This document shows, in pieces, positions 45,542 to 54,450 of a stretch of DNA of 64,000 nucleotides (positions are counted from its first letter, which is position 1; each line of letters opens with the position of its first letter). This stretch comes from Nonomuraea angiospora (GTDB taxonomy: Bacteria; Actinomycetota; Actinomycetes; Streptosporangiales; Streptosporangiaceae): positions 10,912,001 to 10,976,000 of the forward strand of contig NZ_JADBEK010000001.1 of NCBI RefSeq assembly GCF_014873145.1, given 5' to 3'. The notes below the pieces were generated by a model. The model was not told the origin of the DNA. It ran no database searches and was given only the letters and a program-made list of their open reading frames with translations. The position numbers and the translations under genes are program-made.

Positions 45542-48109
45542 TCACATCGTCGTGGTGAACGTGTGGGTCCCGGCGCCCACCTCCTGCGGGATGGCCCCCG
45601 GCAGGTCCACCTCGGCGACCGTCCCCGGCGGCACGGTCGCCGTGACCGTGAGCGTCTCGCCGTCCCGCTCCCACGAGACGGACGCCAGGCCGTACGGGGT
45701 GTCGAGCCGGGCCGAGGCGTGGGTGAGGTCGCCACCCGGCCGGGGCGCCACGCGCAGGCGGCGGTAGCCGGGGGCGGCCGGGGCGAGCCCGGCCACGGTG
45801 CGGTGCATCCAGTCGGCCACCGCGCCGAGCGCGTAGTGGTTGAAGGAGGTCATCTCACCGGGGTTGACCGAGCCATCGGGCAGCAGGCTGTCCCAGCGCT
45901 CCCAGATCGTCGTGGCGCCCATCGTCACCGGGTACAGCCAGGACGGGCAGTTGCGCTGGAGCAGCAGCCGGTACGCCGTGTCGTACGCCCCCACCGAGCA
46001 GAGCGCGTCGCAGATGAGCGGCGTGCCGACGAACCCGGTGCCGATGCGGTGGTCGTCCTGGTCCACCAGCTCGACCAGGCGCCGCCCGGCCCGCTCCCGC
46101 TGCTCGTCCCCGTCCAGCAGGTCGTAGGTCAGGGCCAGGGCGTAGGCGGTCTGGGTGTCGCACGCCAGCCGCCCCGACGGGGTGACGAACTCCCGGCGGA
46201 ACGCCTCGCGCACCTCCCGCGCCAGGGCCGCGTAGTGCCCGGCGTCGGAGTCGTGCCCCAGCAGGGCCGCCGTCTCGGCCAGGACCGCGGCGGAGTGGGC
46301 GTGGTAGGCGGTGGCGACGAGCGCGTGGTCGGTACGGGCCTTGCCGGGGTTGTCCGGCGGCGCGGCCGGGTCCAGCCAGTCGCCGAACTGGAAACCCTCG
46401 TCCCAGAGGTGGTTCTCCCCGGCCAGCCCGGCCACCTGGTCCACCCACGCCTTCATGCTCGGGTACTGCCGGCGCAGCAGCCCGAGGTCGCCGAACCGCT
46501 GGTAGAGCGTCCACGGCACGAGCACCGCGGCATCGCCCCACGCGGCGGTCGGCGAGTTGCCGAACAGCAGCGGCACCCACGGCACGTAATGCGGCACGGT
46601 GCCCTCCTGGACCTGCTCGACGGCCAGGTCGGCGAGCCAGGACGCCAGCGGGCCCGCGCAGTCGAACAGGAAGGAGGCGGCCGGCGCGAAGACCTGGATG
46701 TCGCCGGTCCAGCCGAGCCGCTCGTCGCGCTGGGGGCAGTCGGTGGGCAGGTCGACGTAGTTGCCGCGCATGCTCCACACGACGTTGTCGTGCAGCCGGG
46801 ACAGCAGCGGGTCCGAGCAGGTGAAGTCGCCGGTCCTGCGCATGTCGGTGTGGCAGACCACGGCCACGACGTCGGAGGCCGGGTCCAGCTCGCCGGGCCA
46901 GCCGTCGACCTGCGCGTAGCGGAAACCGTGGGTGGTGAAGCGCGGCTCCCACTCCTCCGGCTCGGCGTCGCCGCGCAGCGTGTACTGGTCGAGCGCGGCG
47001 GCGTCGCGCAGCGGGCGGATGGCCAGCGCGCCGTTCTCCAGGACCTCGGCGTGCCGGAGGGTGACGGTGTGCCCGGCCGGGCCCTGGACGCGGATGCGCA
47101 GGCGGCCGGCGATGTTCTGGCCGAAGTCGAGAATCGTCTCCCCGTCGGGCCCGGTCAGCACCTCCACCGGCGTCAGCGCCTCGACGCGCCGGACCGGCGG
47201 GCCGATCGGCGCGATGAGCAGGGCCGGGTCGTGCGGCAGGGAGTCGGCGGGCAGCCAGGCCGCGTCGTCGAAGCCGGGGGCCGACCAGCCGGACGGCAGC
47301 AGGCGGGCGTCGTACTTCTCGCCGTCGTACAGGCTGGCGGCGGTGACGGGCCCGCTCGCGCAGCGCCAGCTCCCGTCGGTGGCCAGCACGTCGGTGGTGC
47401 CGTCGGCGTAGGCGATCTCGAGCTGGGCGATGAGCGCGGTACGGTCGCCGTACAGGTCGCTCTTGCCGCCCCGGAAGCCGATCCGGCCCCGGTACCAGCC
47501 GTCGGCGAGGGTGGCGCCAATGGCGTTGGCGCCCTCGGTCAGCAGCTCGGTGACGTCGTGCGTGCGGTAGCGCAGGCGGTGGCCGTAGCTGGTCCAGCCG
47601 GGCGCGAGCACGTCGTCGCCCACGACCCGGCCGTTGATCTCGGTCTCGTGGACGCCGTGGGCGGTGACGTACAGGCGGGCCCGCTCGATCGGGCCGCGGA
47701 CGGTGAAGTCGCGGCGCAGCAGCAGCGCGGGGCCGTCGGGGAGGCCCAGCAGCTCCAGCGGCGGCGCCGCCGCGCCGGCCGTCCAGTCGGCCGGCTCCAG
47801 CAGCCCGGCCTCCGCCCACGACCAGGGGCTCCAGTCGCTGACCGAGCCGTCGCGGCCGTGGACGCGCACCCGGGCGCCGCGCCGTTCGCGCGAGCCGAGT
47901 TCGCCGCCCGGCCAGGGCACGAGCACCGACTCCGCCGACTCGACCCGGCCGGTGGCCGTGCCGTCGCTGAGCTCGATCTCGTACGCCTGCTGCCGCCAGC
48001 CGGGAAGTTCGGTGGCGACGGTCCACGACAGACGCGGAGCGCTTTCGCCGATGCCGATGGGGTCGTGGTGGTGTTCGAAGACGGGCGCTTCGACATGCAC
48101 GAGGGTCAC
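45542..48109 (-). CDS. Alpha-L-rhamnosidase, GH78
   Basis: The product is 855 aa from GTG 48109 (GGAG 4 bp upstream). There is no signal peptide, so it is cytoplasmic. Order: N-terminal beta domain (APVFEHHHDPIGIGESAPRL), the Bac_rhamnosid_N carbohydrate domain with LYVTAHGVHETEINGRVVGDD-like lectin motif, and the (alpha/alpha)6 catalytic barrel. The catalytic region includes DLPTDCPQRDERLGWTGDIQ and later TIWERWDS. It should remove terminal alpha-L-rhamnose from imported glycosides. It is the last gene of an importer operon (8 bp after the permease), so the transporter probably takes up rhamnosylated oligosaccharides. Confidence 0.93.
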   Translation of the reverse strand: MTLVHVEAPVFEHHHDPIGIGESAPRLSWTVATELPGWRQQAYEIELSDGTATGRVESAESVLVPWPGGELGSRERRGARVRVHGRDGSVSDWSPWSWAEAGLLEPADWTAGAAAPPLELLGLPDGPALLLRRDFTVRGPIERARLYVTAHGVHETEINGRVVGDDVLAPGWTSYGHRLRYRTHDVTELLTEGANAIGATLADGWYRGRIGFRGGKSDLYGDRTALIAQLEIAYADGTTDVLATDGSWRCASGPVTAASLYDGEKYDARLLPSGWSAPGFDDAAWLPADSLPHDPALLIAPIGPPVRRVEALTPVEVLTGPDGETILDFGQNIAGRLRIRVQGPAGHTVTLRHAEVLENGALAIRPLRDAAALDQYTLRGDAEPEEWEPRFTTHGFRYAQVDGWPGELDPASDVVAVVCHTDMRRTGDFTCSDPLLSRLHDNVVWSMRGNYVDLPTDCPQRDERLGWTGDIQVFAPAASFLFDCAGPLASWLADLAVEQVQEGTVPHYVPWVPLLFGNSPTAAWGDAAVLVPWTLYQRFGDLGLLRRQYPSMKAWVDQVAGLAGENHLWDEGFQFGDWLDPAAPPDNPGKARTDHALVATAYHAHSAAVLAETAALLGHDSDAGHYAALAREVREAFRREFVTPSGRLACDTQTAYALALTYDLLDGDEQRERAGRRLVELVDQDDHRIGTGFVGTPLICDALCSVGAYDTAYRLLLQRNCPSWLYPVTMGATTIWERWDSLLPDGSVNPGEMTSFNHYALGAVADWMHRTVAGLAPAAPGYRRLRVAPRPGGDLTHASARLDTPYGLASVSWERDGETLTVTATVPPGTVAEVDLPGAIPQEVGAGTHTFTTTM

Positions 48110-48116
48110 GGGTCTC

Positions 48117-48944
48117 CTAGCCCTTGATGGCGCCGGCGGTCATGCCGGCGACGATCTTGCGGTTGAAGAAGATGAAGAGCAGCAGCGGTGGGATCGTGAT
48201 GAGCACGATGTCCATGAAGAGCAGGTTCCACTGGGTGTTGTACTGGCTCTGGAAGTTGTAGAGGGTCACCTGCACGGTGGCGTTGTCGTCGCCGGGGGTG
48301 AAGTAGAGCGGGTTGACGAAGTCGTTGAAGATGGCCACCGAGGTGGTCAGGACCACGGTGATGGTGACGGGCCGCAGCAGCGGGAAGATCACCCGGAAGA
48401 ACAGGCCGATCCCGGTGCAGCCGTCGATCTGGGCGGCCTCGTCCAGCTCGCGCGGGATGGCCGCGATGAACGCCCGGAACAGCAGCACCGAGTACGCCAT
48501 GTGGAAGGCCACCTCGATGAGGATCAGCCCCGGCAGGGTCTTGAACAGGCCGAGCGCCTGCAGCAGCCAGATGGTGGGCACGATCGCGGGCGGGATGATC
48601 AGCCCGGTCAGCACCAGGAAGTTGGCCACCGACCCGAGCCGGCCCGTGCGGCGCTGCAGCACGAACGCCGCCATGGAGGCGAACACGACGATCAGCACGA
48701 CCGACGCGACGGTCAGGACGGTGCTGTTGACGTAGGCGCGCAGCAGCACGTAGTCGCGGGCCTGGATCACGTCCATGAAGTTCTGCACGATCGGCCAGTT
48801 GGCCGGCCAGGCGAAGTCCAGGTCGGTGGCCTGCGTCTCGTCCTTGACGGCGGTCAGCAGCATGAGCGCGAACGGGATGAGGAAGATCACCCCGGCCAGC
48901 ACCAGCGCGATCGCCTCGGCGCTGAGCCTTTTCAGTGCGGTCAT
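48117..48944 (-). CDS. Carbohydrate ABC transporter permease (MalG type)
   Basis: The product is 275 aa. ATG 48944 overlaps the stop of the upstream permease. Six hydrophobic helices are visible. The EAA cytoplasmic loop reads IPRELDEAAQIDGCTGIGLF, which docks with the shared MsiK-type ATPase; no ATPase gene is present here, as usual for this family in actinomycetes. It pairs with the MalF-type permease and the binding lipoprotein of this operon. Confidence 0.95.
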   Translation of the reverse strand: MTALKRLSAEAIALVLAGVIFLIPFALMLLTAVKDETQATDLDFAWPANWPIVQNFMDVIQARDYVLLRAYVNSTVLTVASVVLIVVFASMAAFVLQRRTGRLGSVANFLVLTGLIIPPAIVPTIWLLQALGLFKTLPGLILIEVAFHMAYSVLLFRAFIAAIPRELDEAAQIDGCTGIGLFFRVIFPLLRPVTITVVLTTSVAIFNDFVNPLYFTPGDDNATVQVTLYNFQSQYNTQWNLLFMDIVLITIPPLLLFIFFNRKIVAGMTAGAIKG

Positions 48945-49870
48945 GCGGCCACCTGCCTCTTGCCGAGGAAGTAGTTGAGCGGGACGACGATGGCGGTGAC
49001 GACGACGAACAGCAGCACGTTGCCGGCGGTGGACAGGCCGAAGAAGCCGGCCTGGTACTGCTTGTAGATGATCGAGGCGATGGTGTCGCTGGTGAAGCCG
49101 GGTCCGCCGCGGGTCATCGTCCAGATGAGGTCGAAGGAGCGCAGGCCGCCGATGAACGACAGGATGATCACGGAGTACGTGGCGGGCCAGGACAGCGGGA
49201 GGGTGACGTGGCGGAAGCGGTGCCAGGCCCCGCCGCCGTCCACGGCCACGGCCTGGTAGTAGTCGCGGGGGATGGACAGGATGCCGGCGATGTAGATGAC
49301 GGTGGCGATGCCGACGCCCTTCCACACGTCGACCAGGGCGACCGACAGCAGCGCCGTGCCGGCGTCGCCGAGCCAGTCGGGGCCGTCGATGCCGACCACG
49401 GCCAGGGCCTTGTTGACCAGGCCGGTGTCGGGCCTGAGCAGGGCGCTGAAGGTGATGCCGACCGCGACCGTGGAGACCAGGACGGGGAAGAACACCACCG
49501 AGCGCAGGAAGCCGCGCAGCCGCAGCTTGCTGGTGAGCAGCACGCCGAGGAGCAGGCCGAGGACCACCTTGAGACCGCTGGTGACGACGGCGTAGAACAG
49601 CGTGTTGGTGAAGCCGATGCGCAGGTTCTGCTCGGACAGGAAGTCGCGGAAGTTGTCCAGGCCGACGAAGGTGCTGTCGAACAGGGTCCAGCGGGTCAGC
49701 GCGAAGTAGAAGGCCATCACCGTCGGCACCAGGAAGATCACCAGGTAGACGACGGCGGCCGGCAGGTACAGCGCGTACGGGTAGGCCGACTTGCGCTTGG
49801 CCTGGCCGGCGGGCGGCCGCGTGAGTGCCGGGCCGGGCCCCGTGCGGGGCCCGGCGTCCTGCCTGGTCAC
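48941..49870 (-). CDS. Carbohydrate ABC transporter permease (MalF type)
   Basis: The product is 309 aa. GTG 49870 overlaps the TGA of the binding-protein gene; a second GTG lies just upstream at 49873. Six helices are visible, beginning YALYLPAAVVYLVIFLVPTV. The EAA-type loop is IPRDYYQAVAVDGGGAWHRF. It forms the transmembrane channel with the adjacent permease in an importer of oligosaccharides. Confidence 0.95.
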   Translation of the reverse strand: MTRQDAGPRTGPGPALTRPPAGQAKRKSAYPYALYLPAAVVYLVIFLVPTVMAFYFALTRWTLFDSTFVGLDNFRDFLSEQNLRIGFTNTLFYAVVTSGLKVVLGLLLGVLLTSKLRLRGFLRSVVFFPVLVSTVAVGITFSALLRPDTGLVNKALAVVGIDGPDWLGDAGTALLSVALVDVWKGVGIATVIYIAGILSIPRDYYQAVAVDGGGAWHRFRHVTLPLSWPATYSVIILSFIGGLRSFDLIWTMTRGGPGFTSDTIASIIYKQYQAGFFGLSTAGNVLLFVVVTAIVVPLNYFLGKRQVAA

Positions 49871-51180
49871 CACCCCGCGAGCCCCAACTGCTTGGCCTGC
49901 TTCTCCACGTCCTTGTCGTACTGGGCGGCCCCCTCGGCGGCCGGCGTCAGCCCGGAGCCGACGGCGACGGTGATCTGCTCCAGCGACGGGCCCTTGACGG
50001 GGGAGAGGAACTCCAGCGCCGGCGAGGTGGCGCTCCTGTCGATGTACGCCTGCAGGTCCTTGGCCACCTGAACGGCGTCGTCCGGCAGCTTGGCGCCCGT
50101 GATGCGGTACGGCCCCGAGGGCTGCACGACCTTGCTGACCGCTTCGGTCGCGGCCGGCGAGGCGACGAAGGCCAGGAACTTCTTGGCCGCGTCCACGTTC
50201 TTGGTGGTCTTGGGGATGTAGACGCCGCCCGGCTCCCACAGGGTGGCGCCGTTCTTGGCCGGGTCGGTGCCGGGGACACCGAAGAAGCCGACGTCGGTGG
50301 CCGCCTGCGGCATCGTGTCCACCAGCGGCGGCACCTGGGCGCTGAGCATCGGGTAGTGCGCGCCCTTGCCCTCGACCAGCATCTTCATGCCCTGGTCGGC
50401 GGTCGCCGAGCCGAAGCCCTCGTTGAGGTAGCCCTTGGCCTTGACGTCGGCCAGGTGCTGGAATCCGGCCAGCGCCGCCGGCGTGGTGGCGAACTTGGCC
50501 TTGCCCGCGGTGTAGTCGGCGGCGAAGTTGGGGACCGCGGCCTGCACGTTGTAGTAGTCGCCGAGCACGAACAGCTGCGAGGTCCAGGTGTCCTTGAACG
50601 TCGAGATCACCGGCGCGATCCCGGCCGCCTTGATCTTCTCGTTGTTGGCCATGAACTCGTCCCAGGTCTTCGGGACCTGCAGGCCGAGCTTCTCGTAGAC
50701 CTTGCGGTTGTAGAGGATGCCGCCGCCCAAGGCGGTGCCGGAGGGCACGCCGAACACGTGGTCGCCCTGGCTCACCACCGGCAGGAAGTCCTTCTGGACG
50801 TTCTGGATCGCCGGGTCGCCGGCCAGGTCCACCAGGGTCTGCGACGGGTTGAGCGCTTGCAGCAGCGACCCGGAGTTGTACGCGAACACATCCGTCATGT
50901 CGCCCGTCGAGAGCCTGGTCTTGACAATGTTGTCGCCCTCGCTGCCGGCCGGTCGCGTCTCCATCTCGATCTTGATCTTGGGATTGGCCTTCATGAAGGC
51001 TTCCGTCATGGCCTTGGCCGTGTCGACCGCGCCCTGGCCGTTGTCCACGAGGTATTTCAGGGTGACCGTGCCGTCGGCTGCCGGCTCGGCGCCCGAGCCC
51101 GAGCCCGAGCCGCAAGAGGTCAGGGCCGTCATCGTGAGAACGGCCAGAGCCGCTCCCAGCGTGCGGTGAGAGGTCTTCAC
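49867..51180 (-). CDS. Carbohydrate ABC transporter substrate-binding lipoprotein
   Basis: The product is 437 aa from GTG 51180 (GGAGGGG 4-5 bp upstream). Lipobox LTSC with Cys23 marks membrane anchoring, followed by a Ser/Gly linker. The fold is a MalE/UgpB-type oligosaccharide-binding protein: YNRKVYEKLGLQVPKTWDEF, and a FLAFVASPAATEAV segment. It is first in the operon with two permeases and GH78, so a rhamnose-containing glycoside is the likely ligand. LacI-type operators lie in its upstream region. Confidence 0.95.
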   Translation of the reverse strand: MKTSHRTLGAALAVLTMTALTSCGSGSGSGAEPAADGTVTLKYLVDNGQGAVDTAKAMTEAFMKANPKIKIEMETRPAGSEGDNIVKTRLSTGDMTDVFAYNSGSLLQALNPSQTLVDLAGDPAIQNVQKDFLPVVSQGDHVFGVPSGTALGGGILYNRKVYEKLGLQVPKTWDEFMANNEKIKAAGIAPVISTFKDTWTSQLFVLGDYYNVQAAVPNFAADYTAGKAKFATTPAALAGFQHLADVKAKGYLNEGFGSATADQGMKMLVEGKGAHYPMLSAQVPPLVDTMPQAATDVGFFGVPGTDPAKNGATLWEPGGVYIPKTTKNVDAAKKFLAFVASPAATEAVSKVVQPSGPYRITGAKLPDDAVQVAKDLQAYIDRSATSPALEFLSPVKGPSLEQITVAVGSGLTPAAEGAAQYDKDVEKQAKQLGLAGW

Positions 51181-51197
51181 AACGCCCCTCCGGGTCC

Positions 51198-51213
51198 GTT
51201 GAATCGTTTTAAC
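51198..51213. promoter_or_regulatory. LacI-type operator, rhamnosidase/importer operon (site 1)
   Basis: GTTGAATCGTTTTAAC is an imperfect palindrome around a central CG, the LacI-family hallmark, 18 bp upstream of the binding-protein start. Confidence 0.55.
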
Positions 51214-51229
51214 GCCCCCCGATGCGAGT

Positions 51230-51243
51230 TAACGTAAGCGTTA
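51230..51243. promoter_or_regulatory. LacI-type operator, rhamnosidase/importer operon (site 2)
   Basis: TAACGTAAGCGTTA has 5-bp arms TAACG/CGTTA around a 4-bp spacer, in the divergent region between the operon and its LacI gene. Confidence 0.65.
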
Positions 51244-51330
51244 CAGGGCATGGCGTCAAGGCTCGATTTGAGGAACGGTCCCCAATCGTGATCGACGTCG
51301 AGTGGGTTGACCCGGGGATCTCCGATCTCT

Positions 51331-51350
51331 TGAATGGGTAACGTTATTCA
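51331..51350. promoter_or_regulatory. LacI-type operator near the lacI-like gene (site 3)
   Basis: TGAATGGGTAACGTTATTCA contains the palindrome TAACGTTA and outer arms TGAAT/ATTCA, sharing the TAACG half-site with site 2. It likely serves autoregulation. Confidence 0.55.
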
Positions 51351-51411
51351 TCGCGGCACGGGCCTGGAGCTCGTACAATCGGGTCGCGTCGAGTCGAACG
51401 GGGTGCGTCAC

Positions 51412-52446
51412 ATGGTCACGCGCGACGGGCGGCGACGGGTGACGATCACCGATGTGGCGAGCCACGCCCGGGTCTCCACCACCGCCGTGTCGAAGGTGCT
51501 GCGCAACGCCTACGGGGTCAGCGAGGCGATGCGCGCCAAGGTGCAGGCCGCCATCGACGAGCTCGGCTACCGGCCGCAGGCCGCGGCCCGGGCGATGCGG
51601 GGGCGCACGTTCACGTTCGGCGTGGTGCTGCCGCACATCAGAAACCCGTTCTTCGCCGACATCCTCGACGGCTTCGACGAGCAGATCGCGGGCGCCGGCT
51701 ACCAGGCCATCATCGTCCAGGGCAGCGGCAGGGACGCCGAGGCCGAGGTCAGCGCCATTGACGCCCTGGTGGACCGGCAGGTGGACGGCATCCTCGTCGT
51801 CGCCGCCGTCGTCGCCAGGGCCCGCCTGGAGGAGATGGCCAGGAACACGCCCACCGTCGTGCTCGGCCGCCACGACCGTTCGGCGGTCTACGACTCCGTG
51901 CTCGACGACGACGAGGCGGGGGCCGAGCTGGCCGTCGAGCATCTCATCTCGCTCGGCCACCGCCGCATCGCGCACATCACGCAGAAGGACGTCGGGGCCG
52001 TCCGCTCCGTGACGCTGCTGCACACCATCAGGGCCAGGACGTACGAGCGGGTGATGGCCGAGCACGGCCTGGCCGAGCACATCGCCCTGGCCGCCACCGC
52101 CTACACCGAGGAGGGCGGCCACCAGGGGACGTGCGAGCTGCTGGCCCGCACGCCCCGGCCCACCGCCATCTTCGCCGGCGCCGACCAGGCCGCGTTCGGC
52201 GCGCTCGCGGCCATCCACGAGGCCGGGCTGGCCGTCCCCGGCGACGTCTCCGTGGTCGGCTACGACAACGCGCGCGCGGCGGCCCTCTCCCACATCTCGC
52301 TGACGAGCGTGGACCAGGACGGGATCATCATGGGCAAGACGGCGGGGCGGCTGCTGCTGGAGCGGATCGAGGGCCGCACGACCGCGGTGCGCTTCTCCGT
52401 CACCCCCACCCTGGTGACCCGCCGCTCCAGCGCCCCGCCCGCCTGA
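51412..52446 (+). CDS. LacI-family regulator of the rhamnosidase/importer operon
   Basis: The product is 344 aa from ATG 51412; the frame is open to ATG 51334, but that segment overlaps an operator-like site and lacks family similarity. HTH: RVTITDVASHARVSTTAVSK and VLRNAYGVSE, with the hinge AARAMRGR. The periplasmic-binding-like sensor has FGVVLPHIRNPFFADI, DGILVV and VPGDVSVVGYDNARAAALS. Divergent transcription and shared TAACG half-sites indicate it represses the importer-GH78 operon until its sugar is present. Confidence 0.93.
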   Translation: MVTRDGRRRVTITDVASHARVSTTAVSKVLRNAYGVSEAMRAKVQAAIDELGYRPQAAARAMRGRTFTFGVVLPHIRNPFFADILDGFDEQIAGAGYQAIIVQGSGRDAEAEVSAIDALVDRQVDGILVVAAVVARARLEEMARNTPTVVLGRHDRSAVYDSVLDDDEAGAELAVEHLISLGHRRIAHITQKDVGAVRSVTLLHTIRARTYERVMAEHGLAEHIALAATAYTEEGGHQGTCELLARTPRPTAIFAGADQAAFGALAAIHEAGLAVPGDVSVVGYDNARAAALSHISLTSVDQDGIIMGKTAGRLLLERIEGRTTAVRFSVTPTLVTRRSSAPPA

Positions 52447-52456
52447 CGCGCGGGTG

Positions 52457-52831
52457 TCAGAAGGAGTACGGCCCGAAGCGACCCCAGGCCACGACGGCGG
52501 CCAGCGCGAGGAGCACCGCGTTGATGGCGATCCCCTGGTATTCCTTGCGGCGGGCGTGTACGACCGCGGCCCCGATCATGACGATGACCAGGCCGGCGGC
52601 GGCCAGCGGCGTCAGCACCGGGACGATGCCCAGCGCCGCGGGCAGGACGAGCCCGATGCCGGCCAGCACCTCCAGGGCGCCGATCCCCTTGACGGCGCCG
52701 GCGGAGAAGTCCTCCGTCCAGGCCAGGCCGGACGCGGCCAGCTTCTCCTTCGGCTGCGACAGCTTCATCAGGCCGGCCCCGGCGAAGGCCAGGGCGAGAA
52801 GGCCGGCGATGATCCACAAAACGACGTTCAT
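52457..52831 (-). CDS. DoxX-family membrane protein
   Basis: The product is 124 aa with four membrane helices (LWIIAGLLALAFAGAGLMKL at the start, then AVKGIGALEVLAGIGLVL and two more). It is a DoxX/SURF4-like protein, often linked to redox homeostasis or thiol stress. It is divergent from the MarR gene across a region with three MarR-type boxes, one covering its promoter. It is therefore probably part of the MarR regulon with the ring-cleavage-type dioxygenase. Confidence 0.9.
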   Translation of the reverse strand: MNVVLWIIAGLLALAFAGAGLMKLSQPKEKLAASGLAWTEDFSAGAVKGIGALEVLAGIGLVLPAALGIVPVLTPLAAAGLVIVMIGAAVVHARRKEYQGIAINAVLLALAAVVAWGRFGPYSF

Positions 52832-52856
52832 CGGGAGTCCGATCGATGGCGGGATG

Positions 52857-52872
52857 ACTTAAAGCTTCAACC
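52857..52872. promoter_or_regulatory. MarR-type box A (degenerate)
   Basis: ACTTAAAGCTTCAACC fits the pattern ACTTGA-N4-TCAAG with two changes. It overlaps the doxX promoter region. Confidence 0.65.
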
Positions 52873-52890
52873 GGAATCTACGCAGGGCGC

Positions 52891-52906
52891 ACTTGAAGCG
52901 TCAAGC
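52891..52906. promoter_or_regulatory. MarR-type box B
   Basis: ACTTGAAGCGTCAAGC has CTTGA/TCAAG arms. It starts exactly 34 bp after box A. Confidence 0.75.
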
Positions 52907-52924
52907 GTGAGGAGGCGCGTGATC

Positions 52925-52940
52925 ACTTGATTCATCAAGT
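52925..52940. promoter_or_regulatory. MarR-type box C
   Basis: ACTTGATTCATCAAGT is a palindrome with 7-bp arms. It starts exactly 34 bp after box B and 14 bp before the marR start codon. Confidence 0.85.
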
Positions 52941-52953
52941 TAGAGTGGAGAGC

Positions 52954-53532
52954 ATGGAGCACCCCCAGGAGCCGCGCTGGCTGACCGCCGAGGAGATGGA
53001 GAGCTGGCTGGCGCTGGTCAGCGTGCTGATCAAGTTGCCGGCCGCGCTGGACGCGCAGCTGCTGCGCGACGCCGGGATCAGCCACTTCGAGTATCAGGTG
53101 CTGGCGGGCCTGTCGATGACCCCCGAACGCACCATGCGCATGAGCGACCTGGCGGTAATCTCGGAGGGGTCGCTGTCCCGCCTGTCCCACGTCGTCAACC
53201 GGCTGGAGAAGCGCGGCTGGGTGCGCCGCGCGCCGGACCCGGAGGACGGCCGCTACACCCTGGCCATCCTCACCGGGGAGGGCTGGGACAAGGTCGTCGA
53301 GACCGCCCCCGGGCATGTCGAGGCCGTACGCGGCTTCGTCTTCGACGCCCTCACCAAGGCGCAGATCCGGCAGTTGCGCGAGATCGGCCGCCGCATCACC
53401 CACGCCATCGACCCCGGCGACGGCTGCCTCGACCGGCACCCGGCCACCGCGCGCCCCGAGCCCGACCCCGACCGGCACCCGGCCACTACACGCCCGGAGC
53501 CCGACCCCATCCCCGACCGGGAGCCTTCATGA
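52954..53532 (+). CDS. MarR-family regulator
   Basis: The product is 192 aa from ATG 52954 (GGAG close upstream). The winged helix is clear: YQVLAGLSMTPERTMRMSDL, SEGSLSRLSHVVNRLEKRGW, and wing DPEDGRYTLAILT. The C-terminal tail carries a duplicated Pro/Asp-rich stretch (RHPATARPEPDPD then RHPATTRPEPDP), a small in-frame duplication with no clear role. Its stop overlaps the dioxygenase start (ATGA). It should autoregulate and control doxX and the dioxygenase through the three boxes. Confidence 0.93.
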   Translation: MEHPQEPRWLTAEEMESWLALVSVLIKLPAALDAQLLRDAGISHFEYQVLAGLSMTPERTMRMSDLAVISEGSLSRLSHVVNRLEKRGWVRRAPDPEDGRYTLAILTGEGWDKVVETAPGHVEAVRGFVFDALTKAQIRQLREIGRRITHAIDPGDGCLDRHPATARPEPDPDRHPATTRPEPDPIPDREPS

Positions 53533-54413
53533 CGTCCATCCTCAACCCGGACATCCCCGCCGGGGCCTACGACGCGTTCCTGCCCGGGGCGCTGCCCCGG
53601 GCGCGGGCCCAGCGCCCCTGGACGCCCGCCGACGGCCCGCTCCCCGCTCTCTACCTCAGCCACGGGGCGCCCCCGCTCTTCGACGACGGGCCCTGGATCG
53701 GCGAGCTGTTCGCCTGGGCGCAGTCGCTACCCAAGCCCAGGAGCATCCTCATCGTCTCCGCCCACTGGGAGGCCGCGCCGCTGGCGCTGTCCGCGCCCGC
53801 CGCCGGCACCCCGCTGGTATACGACTTCGGCGGCTTCCACCCGCGCTACTACGCCATGACGTACGACACCCCCGACGCCGGCGCGCTCGCCCGGCGGGTG
53901 ACCGCGATGATGCCCGACGGCGAGCCGGTCCACCAGCACCCCAGCCGGGGCCTCGACCACGGGGCGTGGGTGCCGCTGATGGCCATGTACCCGCTGGGCG
54001 ACATCCCGGTGCTGCAGCTCAGCATGCCGACCCACGACCCGGGCCGGCTGCTGGAGCTCGGGGCGCGGCTGGCCCCGCTGCGGGAGGAGGGCGTGCTGGT
54101 GATCGGCTCGGGGTTCATGACGCACGGGCTCCCGTTCGTCACCCCGGAGATGCTCCACCGGGGCGTCGTCCCCGACTGGTCCGCCGACTTCGACGCCTGG
54201 GCGGCCGACGCCCTGGCCAGGGGTGACGTGGGGGAGCTGGCGGCGTTCCGGACCCGGGCGCCCGGCATGCCGTACGCCCATCCGACCGTCGACCACTACA
54301 TCCCGCTGTTCGTCACGCTGGGGGCGAGCGGCCACGCGGAGCGGCCGGTGACGACGGTCATCGACGGCTACATGATCGGGTTCTCCAAGCGGTCCTTCCA
54401 GACGGTGGCGTAG
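53529..54413 (+). CDS. DODA-type (LigB-like) extradiol dioxygenase family protein
   Basis: The product is 294 aa; ATG 53529 overlaps the MarR stop. Metal-ligand motifs of the LigB/YgiD group are present: YLSHGAPPLFDDG, SAHWEAAP, YDFGGFHPRYY, and GLDHGAWVPL. YgiD-like proteins cleave aromatic catechols (DOPA) or are of unknown role. Cotranscription with a MarR regulator and divergent DoxX is a common actinobacterial arrangement linked to phenolic or redox stress, which is inference here. Confidence 0.92.
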   Translation: MTSILNPDIPAGAYDAFLPGALPRARAQRPWTPADGPLPALYLSHGAPPLFDDGPWIGELFAWAQSLPKPRSILIVSAHWEAAPLALSAPAAGTPLVYDFGGFHPRYYAMTYDTPDAGALARRVTAMMPDGEPVHQHPSRGLDHGAWVPLMAMYPLGDIPVLQLSMPTHDPGRLLELGARLAPLREEGVLVIGSGFMTHGLPFVTPEMLHRGVVPDWSADFDAWAADALARGDVGELAAFRTRAPGMPYAHPTVDHYIPLFVTLGASGHAERPVTTVIDGYMIGFSKRSFQTVA

Positions 54414-54438
54414 CGCCGATACGTACGGCAAGAATCCA

Positions 54439-54450
54439 GAAAGTTTCGGT
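54439..54450. promoter_or_regulatory. LacI-type motif at the 3' end of the regulator gene
   Basis: GAAAGTTTCGGT is the exact complement of ACCGAAACTTTC found near the promoter of the xyloside operon. It may be an auxiliary operator or chance. Confidence 0.4.

Noticed and set aside
45563..48127. An 850-codon plus-strand frame opposite GH78
   Set aside because: Shadow of the GH78 gene with Arg/Gly/Val-rich low-complexity sequence.
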